This document shows, one piece after another, positions 44,096 through 52,358 of a stretch of 64,000 nucleotides of DNA. The stretch is from NCBI RefSeq assembly GCF_019977395.1, contig NZ_AP024660.1, positions 1,302,001 through 1,366,000 of the forward strand, read 5' to 3'. The translations under genes and the position numbers were made by a program. Position 1 is the stretch's first letter. Every line of letters starts with the position of its first letter. The notes below the pieces were generated by a model. The model was given only the letters and a program-made list of their open reading frames with translations. It did no database searches and had not been told where the DNA came from. The DNA comes from Arthrobacter sp. NicSoilC5 (GTDB lineage Bacteria; Actinomycetota; Actinomycetes; Actinomycetales; Micrococcaceae).

Positions 44096-47000
44096 GTGCC
44101 AGAGCAGCCAAGCCACCGTCTACCAGAGGAATTTGGCGGAAACGAGTGGCTCGTTGACGAACTGTACGAGCAGTACCAGCAGGACAAGAACGCCGTGGAT
44201 GCCAAGTGGTGGCCCCTGTTCGAATCCTTCGACTCGGGCAACGGTTCTTCTTCCAACGGAAATTCCGCACAGGCCGCCAACCCTCCCACCCGGGAACTCC
44301 CCATCGTGAAGCAGGCTTCCGCAGCACCGGCACCGTCGCCGACTGCCGCCCCCGCTGCGCCGGCCGCCGCCGCTGCCCCGGCGCCTGCCGCACCGGCAGC
44401 CCCCGCACCCGTCAAGAAGGCCCCGGCCACGGAAGCCCGCGACGGCGGCAAGAAGACCGAGGCCGGCACCGGCTCGCAGCCCATCCCGGCGCAGCTGCCC
44501 AAGAACGTCAAGGCACCCACCGCACCCGAGGAAGACGTCGTCTCCGTCCTCCGCGGACCGGCGAAGGCCATCGCCACCAACATGGTCACCAGCCTCCAGG
44601 TGCCCACTGCCACCAGCGTCCGTGCCATTCCGGCCAAGCTGCTCATCGACAACCGTGTGGTCATCAACTCAAACCTGGCCCGCGCACGCGGCGGCAAGGT
44701 TTCCTTCACGCACCTCATCGGCTACGCCGTCATCCGCGCCCTGTCCCAGTTCCCCTCCATGAACGTGTACTACGACGAGGTAGACGGCAAGCCCGTTGCC
44801 GTCCAGCCTGCGCACGTCAACTTCGGCATCGCCATCGACATGCCCAAGCCCGACGGCACCCGGCTGCTCATGGTCCCGAACATCAAGAAGGCCGAGACCC
44901 TCAACTTCGCCGAGTTCTGGCACACGTACGAGGACCTGATCAAGCGGGCCCGCAACGGCAAGCTAACCGCCGAGGACCACCAGGGCACCACCGTGTCCCT
45001 GACCAACCCCGGCGGCATTGGCACCGTCCACTCGGTGCCCCGCCTTTCCAAGGGCCAGGCCGCCATCATCGGCGTCGGCGCCCTTGACTACCCCGCAGAG
45101 TTCCAGGGCGCCAGCGAGAAGATCATCGCCCAGAACGCCATCAGCAAGGTCCTCACCCTGACCTCGACGTACGACCACCGCGTCATCCAGGGCGCCGGCA
45201 GCGGCGAGTTCCTCAAGCTGGTCCACCAGCTGCTGCTGGGCGCGCAGAATTTCTACGACGAGATCTTCGAAGCCCTGCGCATCCCGTACGAGCCCGTCCG
45301 CTGGAGCCCGGACCTGCAGGTGGACCCGGCCGACGAGATCAACAAGGTGGCCCGGATCCAGCAGTTGATCCACTCCTTCCGCGTCCGCGGCCACCTCATG
45401 GCGGACACCGACCCGCTGGAGTACGTCCAGCGCAAGCACCCGGACCTCGACGTCCTCACCTACGGCCTGACCCTTTGGGACCTGGACCGCGAATGGCCCA
45501 CCGGCGGCTTCGGCGGCAAGCCGATGCTGAAGTTCCGCGACATCCTCGGCGTCCTGCGCGATGCCTACTGCCGCACCACGGGCATCGAGTACATGCACAT
45601 CCAGGAGCCTGCCGAGCGCAAGTGGTTCCAGGACCAGCTGGAGCACGCCTACTCCAAGCCCAGCCGCGAGGAACAGCTGCGGATTGTCTCCAAGCTGAAC
45701 GCCGCCGAGGCCTTTGAGACGTTCCTGCAGACTAAGTTCGTGGGCCAGAAGCGCTTCTCGCTGGAAGGCGGCGAGTCCCTGATCCCGCTGCTTGACGCCA
45801 TCATGTCCGATGCCGCCGACGACGGCCTGGACGAGGTTGCGATCGGCATGGCCCACCGTGGCCGCCTCAACGTGCTGACGAACATCGCCGGCAAGACCTA
45901 TGCCCAGGTGTTCCGTGAGTTTGAGGGCACCCAGGATCCGCGCTCCGTGCAGGGCTCCGGTGACGTCAAGTACCACCTGGGCACCGAAGGCACCTTCACC
46001 TCGGACAACGGCAAGGAGACCAAGGTCTACCTCGCCGCCAACCCGTCGCATCTGGAAGCCGTGGACTCCGTCCTCGAAGGCATCGTCCGGGCCAAGCAGG
46101 ACCGGCTGGACCAGGGCGAGTCGTTCCCTGTCCTGCCCATCATGGTCCACGGCGACGCGGCCTTCGCCGGCCAGGGCGTGGTGGCTGAAACGCTGAACCT
46201 GTCCCAGCTCCGGGGTTACCGCACCGGTGGAACCATCCACATCGTGGTCAACAACCAGGTGGGCTTCACCACCGCACCGTCGTCGTCGCGCTCGTCCACC
46301 TACTCCACGGACGTTGCCAAGATGATCCAGGCGCCGGTGTTCCACGTGAACGGCGACGACCCCGAGGCTGTTGTCCGCATCGGCCAGCTGGCCTACGAGT
46401 TCCGGCAGCGTTTCCACAAGGACGTTGTGATCGACATGGTGTGCTACCGCCGCCGGGGCCACAACGAGGGCGATGACCCCTCGATGACCCAGCCGCTGAT
46501 GTACAACCTCATCGAAGCCAAGCGCTCCGTCCGCAAGCTGTACACCGAGTCACTCATCGGCCGCGGCGACATCACCGAGGAAGAAGCCGAGCAGCTGCTC
46601 CGCGACTACCAGGAACGGCTGGAACGGGTCTTTGCCGAGACCCACGCCGCCCAGACCTCGCCTATCCCGATCGTGACCGCCGACTCCGCTGCCGTGTCCG
46701 ACATCGAACGGCCCAAGGCACAGCAGTCCGATTCCAGCGTCAGCGCACCGGCCTCCACGGCCATCAGCGCCGAAACCCTGGCCCGGATCGGCAAGGCACA
46801 CGTCGAGATCCCCGACGGCTTCACGGTCCACCCCAAGCTGAAGCAGCTTCTGGAGAAGCGCGAACAGATGTCCCGCGAGGGTGGTATCGACTGGGGCTTC
46901 GGCGAGATTGCGGCCTTCGGCTCGCTGATCATGGAGGGCGTCCCCGTACGCCTGGCCGGCCAGGACTCGCGCCGCGGCACCTTCGTGCAGCGCCACGCCG

Positions 47001-47908
47001 TCTTCCACGACCGTGCCAACGGCAAGGAATGGCTGCCCCTGGGCAACCTCTCCGATGACCAGGCCAAGCTGTGGATCTACGACTCCCTGCTGTCCGAATA
47101 CGCCGCCATGGGCTTCGAGTACGGCTACTCCGTGGAACGCCCGGATGCCCTGGTCCTGTGGGAGGCCCAGTTCGGTGACTTCGTCAACGGCGCGCAGACC
47201 ATCATCGACGAATTCATCTCGTCCGCCGAGCAGAAGTGGGGCCAGCGCTCCTCGCTGGTCCTGATGCTTCCGCACGGCTACGAGGGACAGGGCCCGGACC
47301 ACTCCTCCGCCAGGATCGAGCGGTTCCTGCAGCTGTGTGCCGAGGACAACATGATCGTGGCCAACCCGACCACGGCGGCCTCGCACTTCCACCTGCTGCG
47401 CCGCCAGGCGTACAGCCGCCCGCGCAAGCCGCTGATCATCTTCACGCCCAAGCAGCTCCTGCGCCTGAAGGCTGCCGCGTCGTCGGTCGAGGACTTCACC
47501 AACGGCACGTTCCGCCCCGTCATCGGTGACCACGAGCAGCTGCCGGCCACCGCCGTCGAACGCGTGCTCCTGGTGTCCGGCCGCCTGTACTACGATCTCC
47601 TGTCCACCCGGCAGAAGACCGGTGACAAGACCACCGCCATCATCCGCGTGGAGCAGCTTTACCCGCTGCCGCACGCCGAGATCGAGGCGGAACTTGCCAA
47701 GTACCCCAACGCCGAAGTGGTGTGGGCCCAGGACGAACCTGCCAACCAGGGGCCGTGGCCGTTTATGGGCCTGCACCTGCCGGAGGCCCTCGACCGCCGC
47801 GTCCGCCTGGTGTCCCGCCCGGCATCGGCCTCCACGGCCGCCGGTTCCATGAAACGGCACGCTGCGGAGCAGGATGTCCTGCTGAAGCAGGCATTTGCAC
47901 GGAAGTAA
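44096..47908 (+). CDS. kgd: multifunctional 2-oxoglutarate metabolism enzyme (E1 with E2-type domain)
   Basis: The 1270-residue actinobacterial OdhA/Kgd protein joins the TCA cycle at 2-oxoglutarate. A short N-terminal helix region (1-45) and a Pro/Ala linker (about 75-115) precede an E2-type succinyltransferase domain with TYDHRVIQGAGSGEF near 360. The thiamine-diphosphate E1 domains occupy about 420-1270 (AHRGRLNVLTNIAGK, GDAAFAGQGVVAE). No lipoyl domain is present, as in corynebacterial OdhA. Homologues are inhibited by the FHA protein OdhI/GarA. The start is GTG, MPEQPSHRLPEEF. Confidence 0.96.
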   Translation: MPEQPSHRLPEEFGGNEWLVDELYEQYQQDKNAVDAKWWPLFESFDSGNGSSSNGNSAQAANPPTRELPIVKQASAAPAPSPTAAPAAPAAAAAPAPAAPAAPAPVKKAPATEARDGGKKTEAGTGSQPIPAQLPKNVKAPTAPEEDVVSVLRGPAKAIATNMVTSLQVPTATSVRAIPAKLLIDNRVVINSNLARARGGKVSFTHLIGYAVIRALSQFPSMNVYYDEVDGKPVAVQPAHVNFGIAIDMPKPDGTRLLMVPNIKKAETLNFAEFWHTYEDLIKRARNGKLTAEDHQGTTVSLTNPGGIGTVHSVPRLSKGQAAIIGVGALDYPAEFQGASEKIIAQNAISKVLTLTSTYDHRVIQGAGSGEFLKLVHQLLLGAQNFYDEIFEALRIPYEPVRWSPDLQVDPADEINKVARIQQLIHSFRVRGHLMADTDPLEYVQRKHPDLDVLTYGLTLWDLDREWPTGGFGGKPMLKFRDILGVLRDAYCRTTGIEYMHIQEPAERKWFQDQLEHAYSKPSREEQLRIVSKLNAAEAFETFLQTKFVGQKRFSLEGGESLIPLLDAIMSDAADDGLDEVAIGMAHRGRLNVLTNIAGKTYAQVFREFEGTQDPRSVQGSGDVKYHLGTEGTFTSDNGKETKVYLAANPSHLEAVDSVLEGIVRAKQDRLDQGESFPVLPIMVHGDAAFAGQGVVAETLNLSQLRGYRTGGTIHIVVNNQVGFTTAPSSSRSSTYSTDVAKMIQAPVFHVNGDDPEAVVRIGQLAYEFRQRFHKDVVIDMVCYRRRGHNEGDDPSMTQPLMYNLIEAKRSVRKLYTESLIGRGDITEEEAEQLLRDYQERLERVFAETHAAQTSPIPIVTADSAAVSDIERPKAQQSDSSVSAPASTAISAETLARIGKAHVEIPDGFTVHPKLKQLLEKREQMSREGGIDWGFGEIAAFGSLIMEGVPVRLAGQDSRRGTFVQRHAVFHDRANGKEWLPLGNLSDDQAKLWIYDSLLSEYAAMGFEYGYSVERPDALVLWEAQFGDFVNGAQTIIDEFISSAEQKWGQRSSLVLMLPHGYEGQGPDHSSARIERFLQLCAEDNMIVANPTTAASHFHLLRRQAYSRPRKPLIIFTPKQLLRLKAAASSVEDFTNGTFRPVIGDHEQLPATAVERVLLVSGRLYYDLLSTRQKTGDKTTAIIRVEQLYPLPHAEIEAELAKYPNAEVVWAQDEPANQGPWPFMGLHLPEALDRRVRLVSRPASASTAAGSMKRHAAEQDVLLKQAFARK

Positions 47909-47917
47909 GCAGTAAGG

Positions 47918-47966
47918 CTGCCCGGCCGGAGTCGAAATACCCGACTCCGGCCGGGCAGTTCTGTTT
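47918..47966 (+). terminator. kgd terminator
   Basis: A perfect 17-bp stem (47918-47934 with 47942-47958; CTGCCCGGCCGGAGTCG and its complement) has a 7-nt loop and is followed by TTCTGTTT. It starts 9 nt after the kgd stop. Confidence 0.93.
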
Positions 47967-48063
47967 AATGGATTGACAGCGCCTCCCCGCGCCGCCGCAG
48001 CTGCGGCGGCAACGATGGCAGCGGCCGTATCGAAGTAACCCGTACCGAAGTAAAGAGGAACGC

Positions 48064-48663
48064 GTGGAAGACAGGAAGCTGCGGATCGCGGCTGTAGGAG
48101 ACGAACTGCTGGCCGGACTGGGCGATCCCCGGGCACTTGGCTGGCTGGGCCGCGTCCTGGCCCGCACTCCCCAGGACGGCATGCTGCTCGAAAGCTATGC
48201 CCTCCCCTGCCCGCAGGAAGGTACGGAAGGCCTCGCTGCGCGCTGGCTGGATGAAGCCGGCAGGCGATTCAGCCCCCAGGCGGAGAACCGGCTGGTCATC
48301 GGCCTTTCGGGCCGCGACATCGAGTTCGGCCTCTCCACTGCACGGAGCCGGCTGAACCTGGCCAATATCCTGGACTCGGCTTCCCAGAACCGGATCGAAG
48401 TATTCGTCGTGGGGCCACCCCCCACCCTGGACCCCGCCCAGAACCGCCGGCTGGACGAACTCAATACCGCTTTCGCGGATGTGACCACCCGCCGCAAGCA
48501 CCTCTACGTTGACACGTTCTCGCCCCTGCTGAACCACGAACAGTGGCGCCAGGACCTCGCCGCAAACGGCGGAACCCCAGGCCAGGCCGGGTATGGCCTC
48601 ATGGCATGGCTGGTGCTGCACCGCGGCTGGTTCCAGTGGCTGGGCATGGACGCGCCCCAGTAG
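48064..48663 (+). CDS. SGNH/GDSL-fold protein lacking the catalytic serine
   Basis: The 199-residue protein starts with GTG and follows the GDSL block I layout: LRIAAVGDELLAG (7-19). The nucleophilic serine position is Glu14 (G-D-E instead of G-D-S). The block III-like segment is VVGPPPTLDP near 119-128. The final block shows GGTPGQAGYGLMAW where the family has DGxHP, so the catalytic Asp/His are also absent. It is therefore probably not an esterase of the usual mechanism. It lies alone between kgd and the PadR-controlled operon. Confidence 0.72.
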   Translation: MEDRKLRIAAVGDELLAGLGDPRALGWLGRVLARTPQDGMLLESYALPCPQEGTEGLAARWLDEAGRRFSPQAENRLVIGLSGRDIEFGLSTARSRLNLANILDSASQNRIEVFVVGPPPTLDPAQNRRLDELNTAFADVTTRRKHLYVDTFSPLLNHEQWRQDLAANGGTPGQAGYGLMAWLVLHRGWFQWLGMDAPQ

Positions 48664-48672
48664 CGCCGTTCG

Positions 48673-48733
48673 AGATATATCTTGACCCCGCCACCGGGCG
48701 GCGATACCTTGGAGCGATAACGCGATATATCGC
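48673..48733 (+). promoter_or_regulatory. promoter of the DUF4097-padR operon flanked by two ATATAT palindromes
   Basis: Operator 1 is AGATATATCT (48673-48682) and operator 2 is GCGATATATCGC (48722-48733); their centres are exactly 50 bp apart. Between them are TTGACC (48682-48687) and TACCTT (48705-48710) with a 17-nt spacer. Operator 1 touches the -35 box; operator 2 covers about +5 to +20. The layout suggests repression by the PadR protein encoded downstream. Confidence 0.75.
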
Positions 48734-48747
48734 CTTTGGAGGGGACC

Positions 48748-49587
48748 ATGGCCGGAGAAAACTGGACAGTCGCCAGCCCGCAGACCATCGACGTGGACGC
48801 CGTGACGTCCGTGAAACTAGGCATGGTCGGGGGCAGGTTTCAAATCATCGAGCACGACGCACCCGCAGTTCGCCTGGAATTCTCCGAGGTCCACGGCGAC
48901 CCCGTGGCGGTGTCCCTGAACGGCGGCAGGCTGGAAGTCCGGCATCAACTGCACGGTGCGCAGGGCTGGTTCAAGAACCTCATGGAGACCGTCAACCACA
49001 CCAGCGACAACTCCGCCGTCATCACCGTCGCCGTTCCCCGCGGAGTGGAGGTGGAAGCCGGAACCGTGAGGGGGGATGGAACCGTCTCAGGTATTGCCGC
49101 CCATGTCCGGCTCAACACCGTGGCGGGTTCCGTCACTGCGGACAGCACCTCCGGCGAACTGCAGGTCAACACGGTCAGCGGCAGCGTGGCCGTCAGGAAC
49201 CACCGGGGTGTCCTTACCGCCAAAAGCATCTCCGGTGAAGTCACTGCGTCCGGCCACTTCAGCCATGTACGCACCAACACCGTCAGCGGACACCTCAGCT
49301 TCGAGCTGCTCGATTTCACGCAGGATTTTGGCTCCAACTCCGTCTCGGGAGACCTCACCATCCGCCTGCCCGCTGACGTGGGCGTCGACATCGTCGCCAA
49401 GTCCGCCGGCGGGGCGGTGATCCTGGACGGCCACCAGTGCCTCCTTACGAACGGCAAGGTGGAGACGATTGCCGGGCCCGATGGGCAGCTGATGCTTGTC
49501 CGGACCAACTCGGTGTCCGGCAAAACCTCGATCTCGCACGAACCGGCACCGGCGCCCGTCGACTCCCTTGGGGAAGCTGAACGCTGA
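48748..49587 (+). CDS. DUF4097 family beta-helix-like protein
   Basis: The 279-residue protein has no signal peptide or membrane segment. From about residue 95 it is built of repeating units with the recurrent motif NTVSGSV/NSVSG (RLNTVAGSV, QVNTVSGSV, RTNTVSGHL, GSNSVSGDL, RTNSVSGK), which predicts a right-handed beta solenoid as in DUF4097/DUF4098 proteins. A GGAGGGG ribosome site precedes the ATG. It is translationally coupled to padR (TGATG). The molecular role of this family is unknown; in many genomes it accompanies PadR or stress regulators. Confidence 0.85.
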   Translation: MAGENWTVASPQTIDVDAVTSVKLGMVGGRFQIIEHDAPAVRLEFSEVHGDPVAVSLNGGRLEVRHQLHGAQGWFKNLMETVNHTSDNSAVITVAVPRGVEVEAGTVRGDGTVSGIAAHVRLNTVAGSVTADSTSGELQVNTVSGSVAVRNHRGVLTAKSISGEVTASGHFSHVRTNTVSGHLSFELLDFTQDFGSNSVSGDLTIRLPADVGVDIVAKSAGGAVILDGHQCLLTNGKVETIAGPDGQLMLVRTNSVSGKTSISHEPAPAPVDSLGEAER

Positions 49588-50201
49588 TGCCTCCCGTCTT
49601 CGCACACGGTGCGTTGCGCCTCTATCTCCTCTCCCTGCTCGAAAGCGGCCCCAAGCACGGCTACGAGCTCATCAAGGCGCTCAAGGACCGGTTCGGCGGG
49701 ACTTATTCACCGAGTGCGGGAACCGTCTACCCCAGGCTGGGCAAGCTCGAAGAGGACGGACTGGTGTCCACCGAGCCGGCGGGACGGCGCACCAACTACC
49801 GCATCACCGCCGCCGGCCTTGCTGAACTGAACCGGCGCCGCGAGGACCTGGCGGGCGTTGAGAATGACATCGCAGCCTCGGTGCAACGGCTTTCCGGAAC
49901 CCTCAGGGAGGACATCCGCAGCAGCATGCGGGGGTTCCGGAGCGACCTTGCGGCAGCGGCGGAGGCAGCCCGTGCCGCGGCTGCCTCGGCCACCACTCCG
50001 CCGGGAAGCGGCCAGTCGCAGGCGCGCAGGGGGCAGCCGCTCAGGGAGGCAGAACTGCTGCTGCAGGATTTCCGCGACGAGCTCCGCGCGGACCTGCGGC
50101 GCCAGGCCATGCACCGGCCCATCAGCCCCATGACGCTGGAGACGGTCAGGACGGCCCTGGACGACGCCCGTGCGGCCATCCGCGGCACCCTCCAGCCCTA
50201 G
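49587..50201 (+). CDS. PadR family transcriptional regulator
   Basis: The 204-residue protein has the PadR winged helix at 5-80: LRLYLLSLLESGPKHGYELIKAL, then SAGTVYPRLGKLEEDGLV. The C-terminal half is Ala/Arg-rich and helical, likely for dimerisation. The ATG overlaps the DUF4097 stop by 1 nt. Autorepression through the two ATATAT palindromes upstream of the operon is the simplest reading; the ligand is unknown. Confidence 0.92.
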   Translation: MPPVFAHGALRLYLLSLLESGPKHGYELIKALKDRFGGTYSPSAGTVYPRLGKLEEDGLVSTEPAGRRTNYRITAAGLAELNRRREDLAGVENDIAASVQRLSGTLREDIRSSMRGFRSDLAAAAEAARAAAASATTPPGSGQSQARRGQPLREAELLLQDFRDELRADLRRQAMHRPISPMTLETVRTALDDARAAIRGTLQP

Positions 50202-50318
50202 CACCCCGCCACGCAGCCCTGCCGCAGGTCATCCGCCGTTTCCCGGTTCGCGGGGCGCCAGATCATGTGGGAGACTTGAGGGCAGCTCTTTTGAGTACCA
50301 ACAGTAAGGAGGCCAGCT

Positions 50319-50393
50319 ATGAGCAAGCGTGCACGCAAGCGTCGTGACCGTAAGCGTGGCGGCGCGAACCACGGGAAGCGCCCCAACACCTAG
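50319..50393 (+). CDS. ribosomal protein bL37 (24 residues)
   Basis: The 24-residue, extremely basic peptide begins MSKRARKRRDRKRGG and ends ANHGKRPNT. This matches the actinobacterial bL37 found in the mycobacterial large ribosomal subunit, which ends with the same NHGKRPN pattern. A strong AAGGAGG ribosome site is 6 nt before the ATG. A terminator follows directly, so it forms its own transcript. Confidence 0.93.
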   Translation: MSKRARKRRDRKRGGANHGKRPNT

Positions 50394-50421
50394 GCAAATG
50401 CCAGGGACTACGGTTCAAGTG

Positions 50422-50465
50422 AAGGACCCCGCAAGCCACTCGGCTTACGGGGTCCTTTGCTGTCT
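50422..50465 (+). terminator. terminator after bL37
   Basis: The outer stem is AAGGACCCCG (50422-50431) with CGGGGTCCTT (50448-50457); the inner pair is AAGCC/GGCTT. It is followed by TGCTGTCTT. It could also stop rsrA transcripts arriving from the opposite strand. Confidence 0.88.
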
Positions 50466-50497
50466 TCGGCCCTGATGGGCGTTACCGCGTCCGGTAC

Positions 50498-50758
50498 CTA
50501 CGCCTCCACGGGACGGATCGCGTGGATCCGGTCCAGGATGGCGTTCTTGAGGTTGTCCGGTGCGGATTCGGTGCAGGACCGCTTGACCATGTTGCGGATG
50601 ACGCATTCGAGGTCATACTGCTCCGTGCATTCGGGGCAGTCATCAAGGTGGTTCTTGATTTCCGTAATATCCTCGCGGGTCAGTGCCCCGTCAAGGTACT
50701 CGTAGATGCGTTGCATCCGGGTATCGTCGCAGTCGCCCAATCCCTGGCAGTCGCTCAT
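50498..50758 (-). CDS. rsrA: redox-sensing zinc anti-sigma factor RsrA
   Basis: The 86-residue ZAS-family anti-sigma factor has the zinc motif H37-x3-C41-x2-C44 ([10 protein letters not shown]) plus N-terminal cysteines at 4 and 10. In Streptomyces RsrA, oxidation forms a disulfide that expels zinc and frees SigR. The gene overlaps sigR by ATGA, ensuring balanced synthesis. The mycothiol-system designation rests on the lineage and family. Confidence 0.95.
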   Translation of the reverse strand: MSDCQGLGDCDDTRMQRIYEYLDGALTREDITEIKNHLDDCPECTEQYDLECVIRNMVKRSCTESAPDNLKNAILDRIHAIRPVEA

Positions 50759-51528
50759 TTCCTGTTCTCCTGTGCTTTGCTTCCTGCCGCATCCGACGCA
50801 TCCGCGGCCGTTTTGAATCCCCGCTCGGCGGCGTATTCCGCGAGCATGTCCCGCAACATTCGCCGGCCGCGGTGGAGCCGGGACATCACGGTGCCGATGG
50901 GCGTGTTCATGATGTCTGAAATTTCCTTGTAGGCGAAGCCCTCCACGTCCGCGAAGTAGACCGCCAGGCGGAACTCTTCCGGAATGTCCTGCAGCGCCCT
51001 CTTGACGTCGGAATCCGGAAGGTGGTCCAGGGCTTCAGCCTCGGCCGAACGCAGTCCGCTTGACGTGTGCGATTCCGCCCGGGCCAGCTGCCAGTCCTCG
51101 ATGCTGTCCGAGTTGGACTGCAGGGGCTCACGCTGCCGTTTGCGGTACAGGTTGATGTACGTGTTGGTCAGGATCCGGTAGAGCCACGCCTTGAGGTTGG
51201 TGCCGGGCTTGTACTGGTGGAATGCCGAGAAAGCCTTGGTGTAGGCCTCCTGGACCAGGTCCTCCGCGTCCGACGGGTTCCGGGCCATACGCATCGCCGC
51301 GGAGTACAGCTGGTCGACATACTGCATGGCGTCCCGCTCAAAGCGAAGGCGGCGTTGTTCCACGCTTTCCGTGGCAACGTCCACGGTGCTGTCTTCGGCG
51401 TCCGCGTCAACGGCCGGCGGACCGGCATCCGCCGGCCCTGCGGCCAGGGGTGACGTTCCTTCCCTGCCGTTCGCTTCGCCGGGAGAAGCCTCATACATGG
51501 CCGCGACGGCCGGATCCAGGGTGCTCAT
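50755..51528 (-). CDS. sigR: ECF sigma factor SigR/SigH (thiol-oxidative stress)
   Basis: The protein has 257 aa from the ATG at 51528. Sigma region 2 is at about 68-135 ([22 protein letters not shown]) and region 4 at about 175-240 ([26 protein letters not shown]). The first 60 residues are acidic and low complexity. In-frame starts further upstream (ATG at 51567, GTG codons near 51609) could give a longer isoform such as the SigR' of Streptomyces. The transcript from the mapped SigR-type promoter would include them. Confidence 0.93.
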   Translation of the reverse strand: MSTLDPAVAAMYEASPGEANGREGTSPLAAGPADAGPPAVDADAEDSTVDVATESVEQRRLRFERDAMQYVDQLYSAAMRMARNPSDAEDLVQEAYTKAFSAFHQYKPGTNLKAWLYRILTNTYINLYRKRQREPLQSNSDSIEDWQLARAESHTSSGLRSAEAEALDHLPDSDVKRALQDIPEEFRLAVYFADVEGFAYKEISDIMNTPIGTVMSRLHRGRRMLRDMLAEYAAERGFKTAADASDAAGSKAQENRK

Positions 51529-51712
51529 CGCCTTCAAGTCTACTGTCAGCCGCCCTGCCTGGGGCATGCCGTACCCGGGCGGCTCGGTGGCCAGCTTGTC
51601 CACTGCCACCGGTCCCGCCTGTCTGGTCCCGTCCAACACCTTCCGCAAGGCCCAACTCCGCTCTGTATCGGGTGATTGATCGCCGGGCCCATCCTGCAGA
51701 CCCGAAAGCCAT

Positions 51713-51738
51713 AACCGTCTCCCGCGGGCAAATATTCC
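51713..51738 (-). promoter_or_regulatory. SigR-dependent autoregulatory promoter of sigR-rsrA
   Basis: On the minus strand, GGAAT (51738..51734) and GTT (51715..51713) are separated by exactly 18 nt, matching the SigR/SigH promoter consensus GGAAT-N18-GTT. The leader to the preferred sigR start would be about 180 nt. This provides the positive feedback loop known for SigR. Confidence 0.87.
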
Positions 51739-51803
51739 CCAAAAGTGCAAGACTAGAACCGACTCCGCCGCTCGCCGCGGCTCGTCCATCCAGGAGGAAA
51801 TCC

Positions 51804-52352
51804 ATGTCCTTTGTCCGCACGCTCGCCAGGCCCATGCTCGCCTCCAGTTTCGTTCTTGCCGGACTGGACAAGCTCAAGAACTCCGACGACACTGCACAGC
51901 AGCTCTCACCCCTGCTGCGCAAGGCTGCGGCCTCGCTTCCCTTCCAGACGAACGAGAAGACCCTGGCCCGCGTCATCGGCGGAACCCAGGTGGGAGCCGG
52001 CGTCCTGTTCGGCCTTGGCAAGTTCTCCCGGCTCTCGGCCGGCCTGCTCACCGTGGTTTCCCTCCTGAACACCTTCGTTGAGTGGCGCAGCGCGGACATC
52101 AGCAGCAAGGAAGGGCGCGAAGGCCGCAGGAACCAACTGCTCAAGAACCTCTCCCTCAGTGGCGGCGCCCTGCTCGCCTCCGTGGACACTGCAGGCAAGC
52201 CCGGCCTCGCCTGGCGCGCCGAACACCTGGCCGCCGACGCCCGCCGGAACGCTTCGCACCTGGCCGCCGACGCCCGCCGGACCACCACCAAGAAGCTGAA
52301 CAAGGCGGACAAGGCCGTACGCCGCGCCGTCGAGCACGCCGCGGGAGCCTAA
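51804..52352 (+). CDS. DoxX family membrane protein
   Basis: The 182-residue protein has an N-terminal DoxX-like domain with about four helices ([43 protein letters not shown]). The C-terminal tail holds Ala/Arg repeats: two near-identical HLAADARR units at about 145-165. An AGGAGGA ribosome site precedes the ATG. It is transcribed divergently from sigR. Mycobacterial DoxX has been linked to thiol and oxidative stress, a suggestive but unproven connection here. Confidence 0.85.
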   Translation: MSFVRTLARPMLASSFVLAGLDKLKNSDDTAQQLSPLLRKAAASLPFQTNEKTLARVIGGTQVGAGVLFGLGKFSRLSAGLLTVVSLLNTFVEWRSADISSKEGREGRRNQLLKNLSLSGGALLASVDTAGKPGLAWRAEHLAADARRNASHLAADARRTTTKKLNKADKAVRRAVEHAAGA

Positions 52353-52358
52353 GCACGA

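Noticed and set aside
51529..51789. N-terminal extension of sigR up to the ATG at 51789
   Set aside because: That ATG lies upstream of the mapped-looking SigR promoter, so it cannot be used from that transcript; a shorter upstream isoform remains possible and is noted in the sigR entry.
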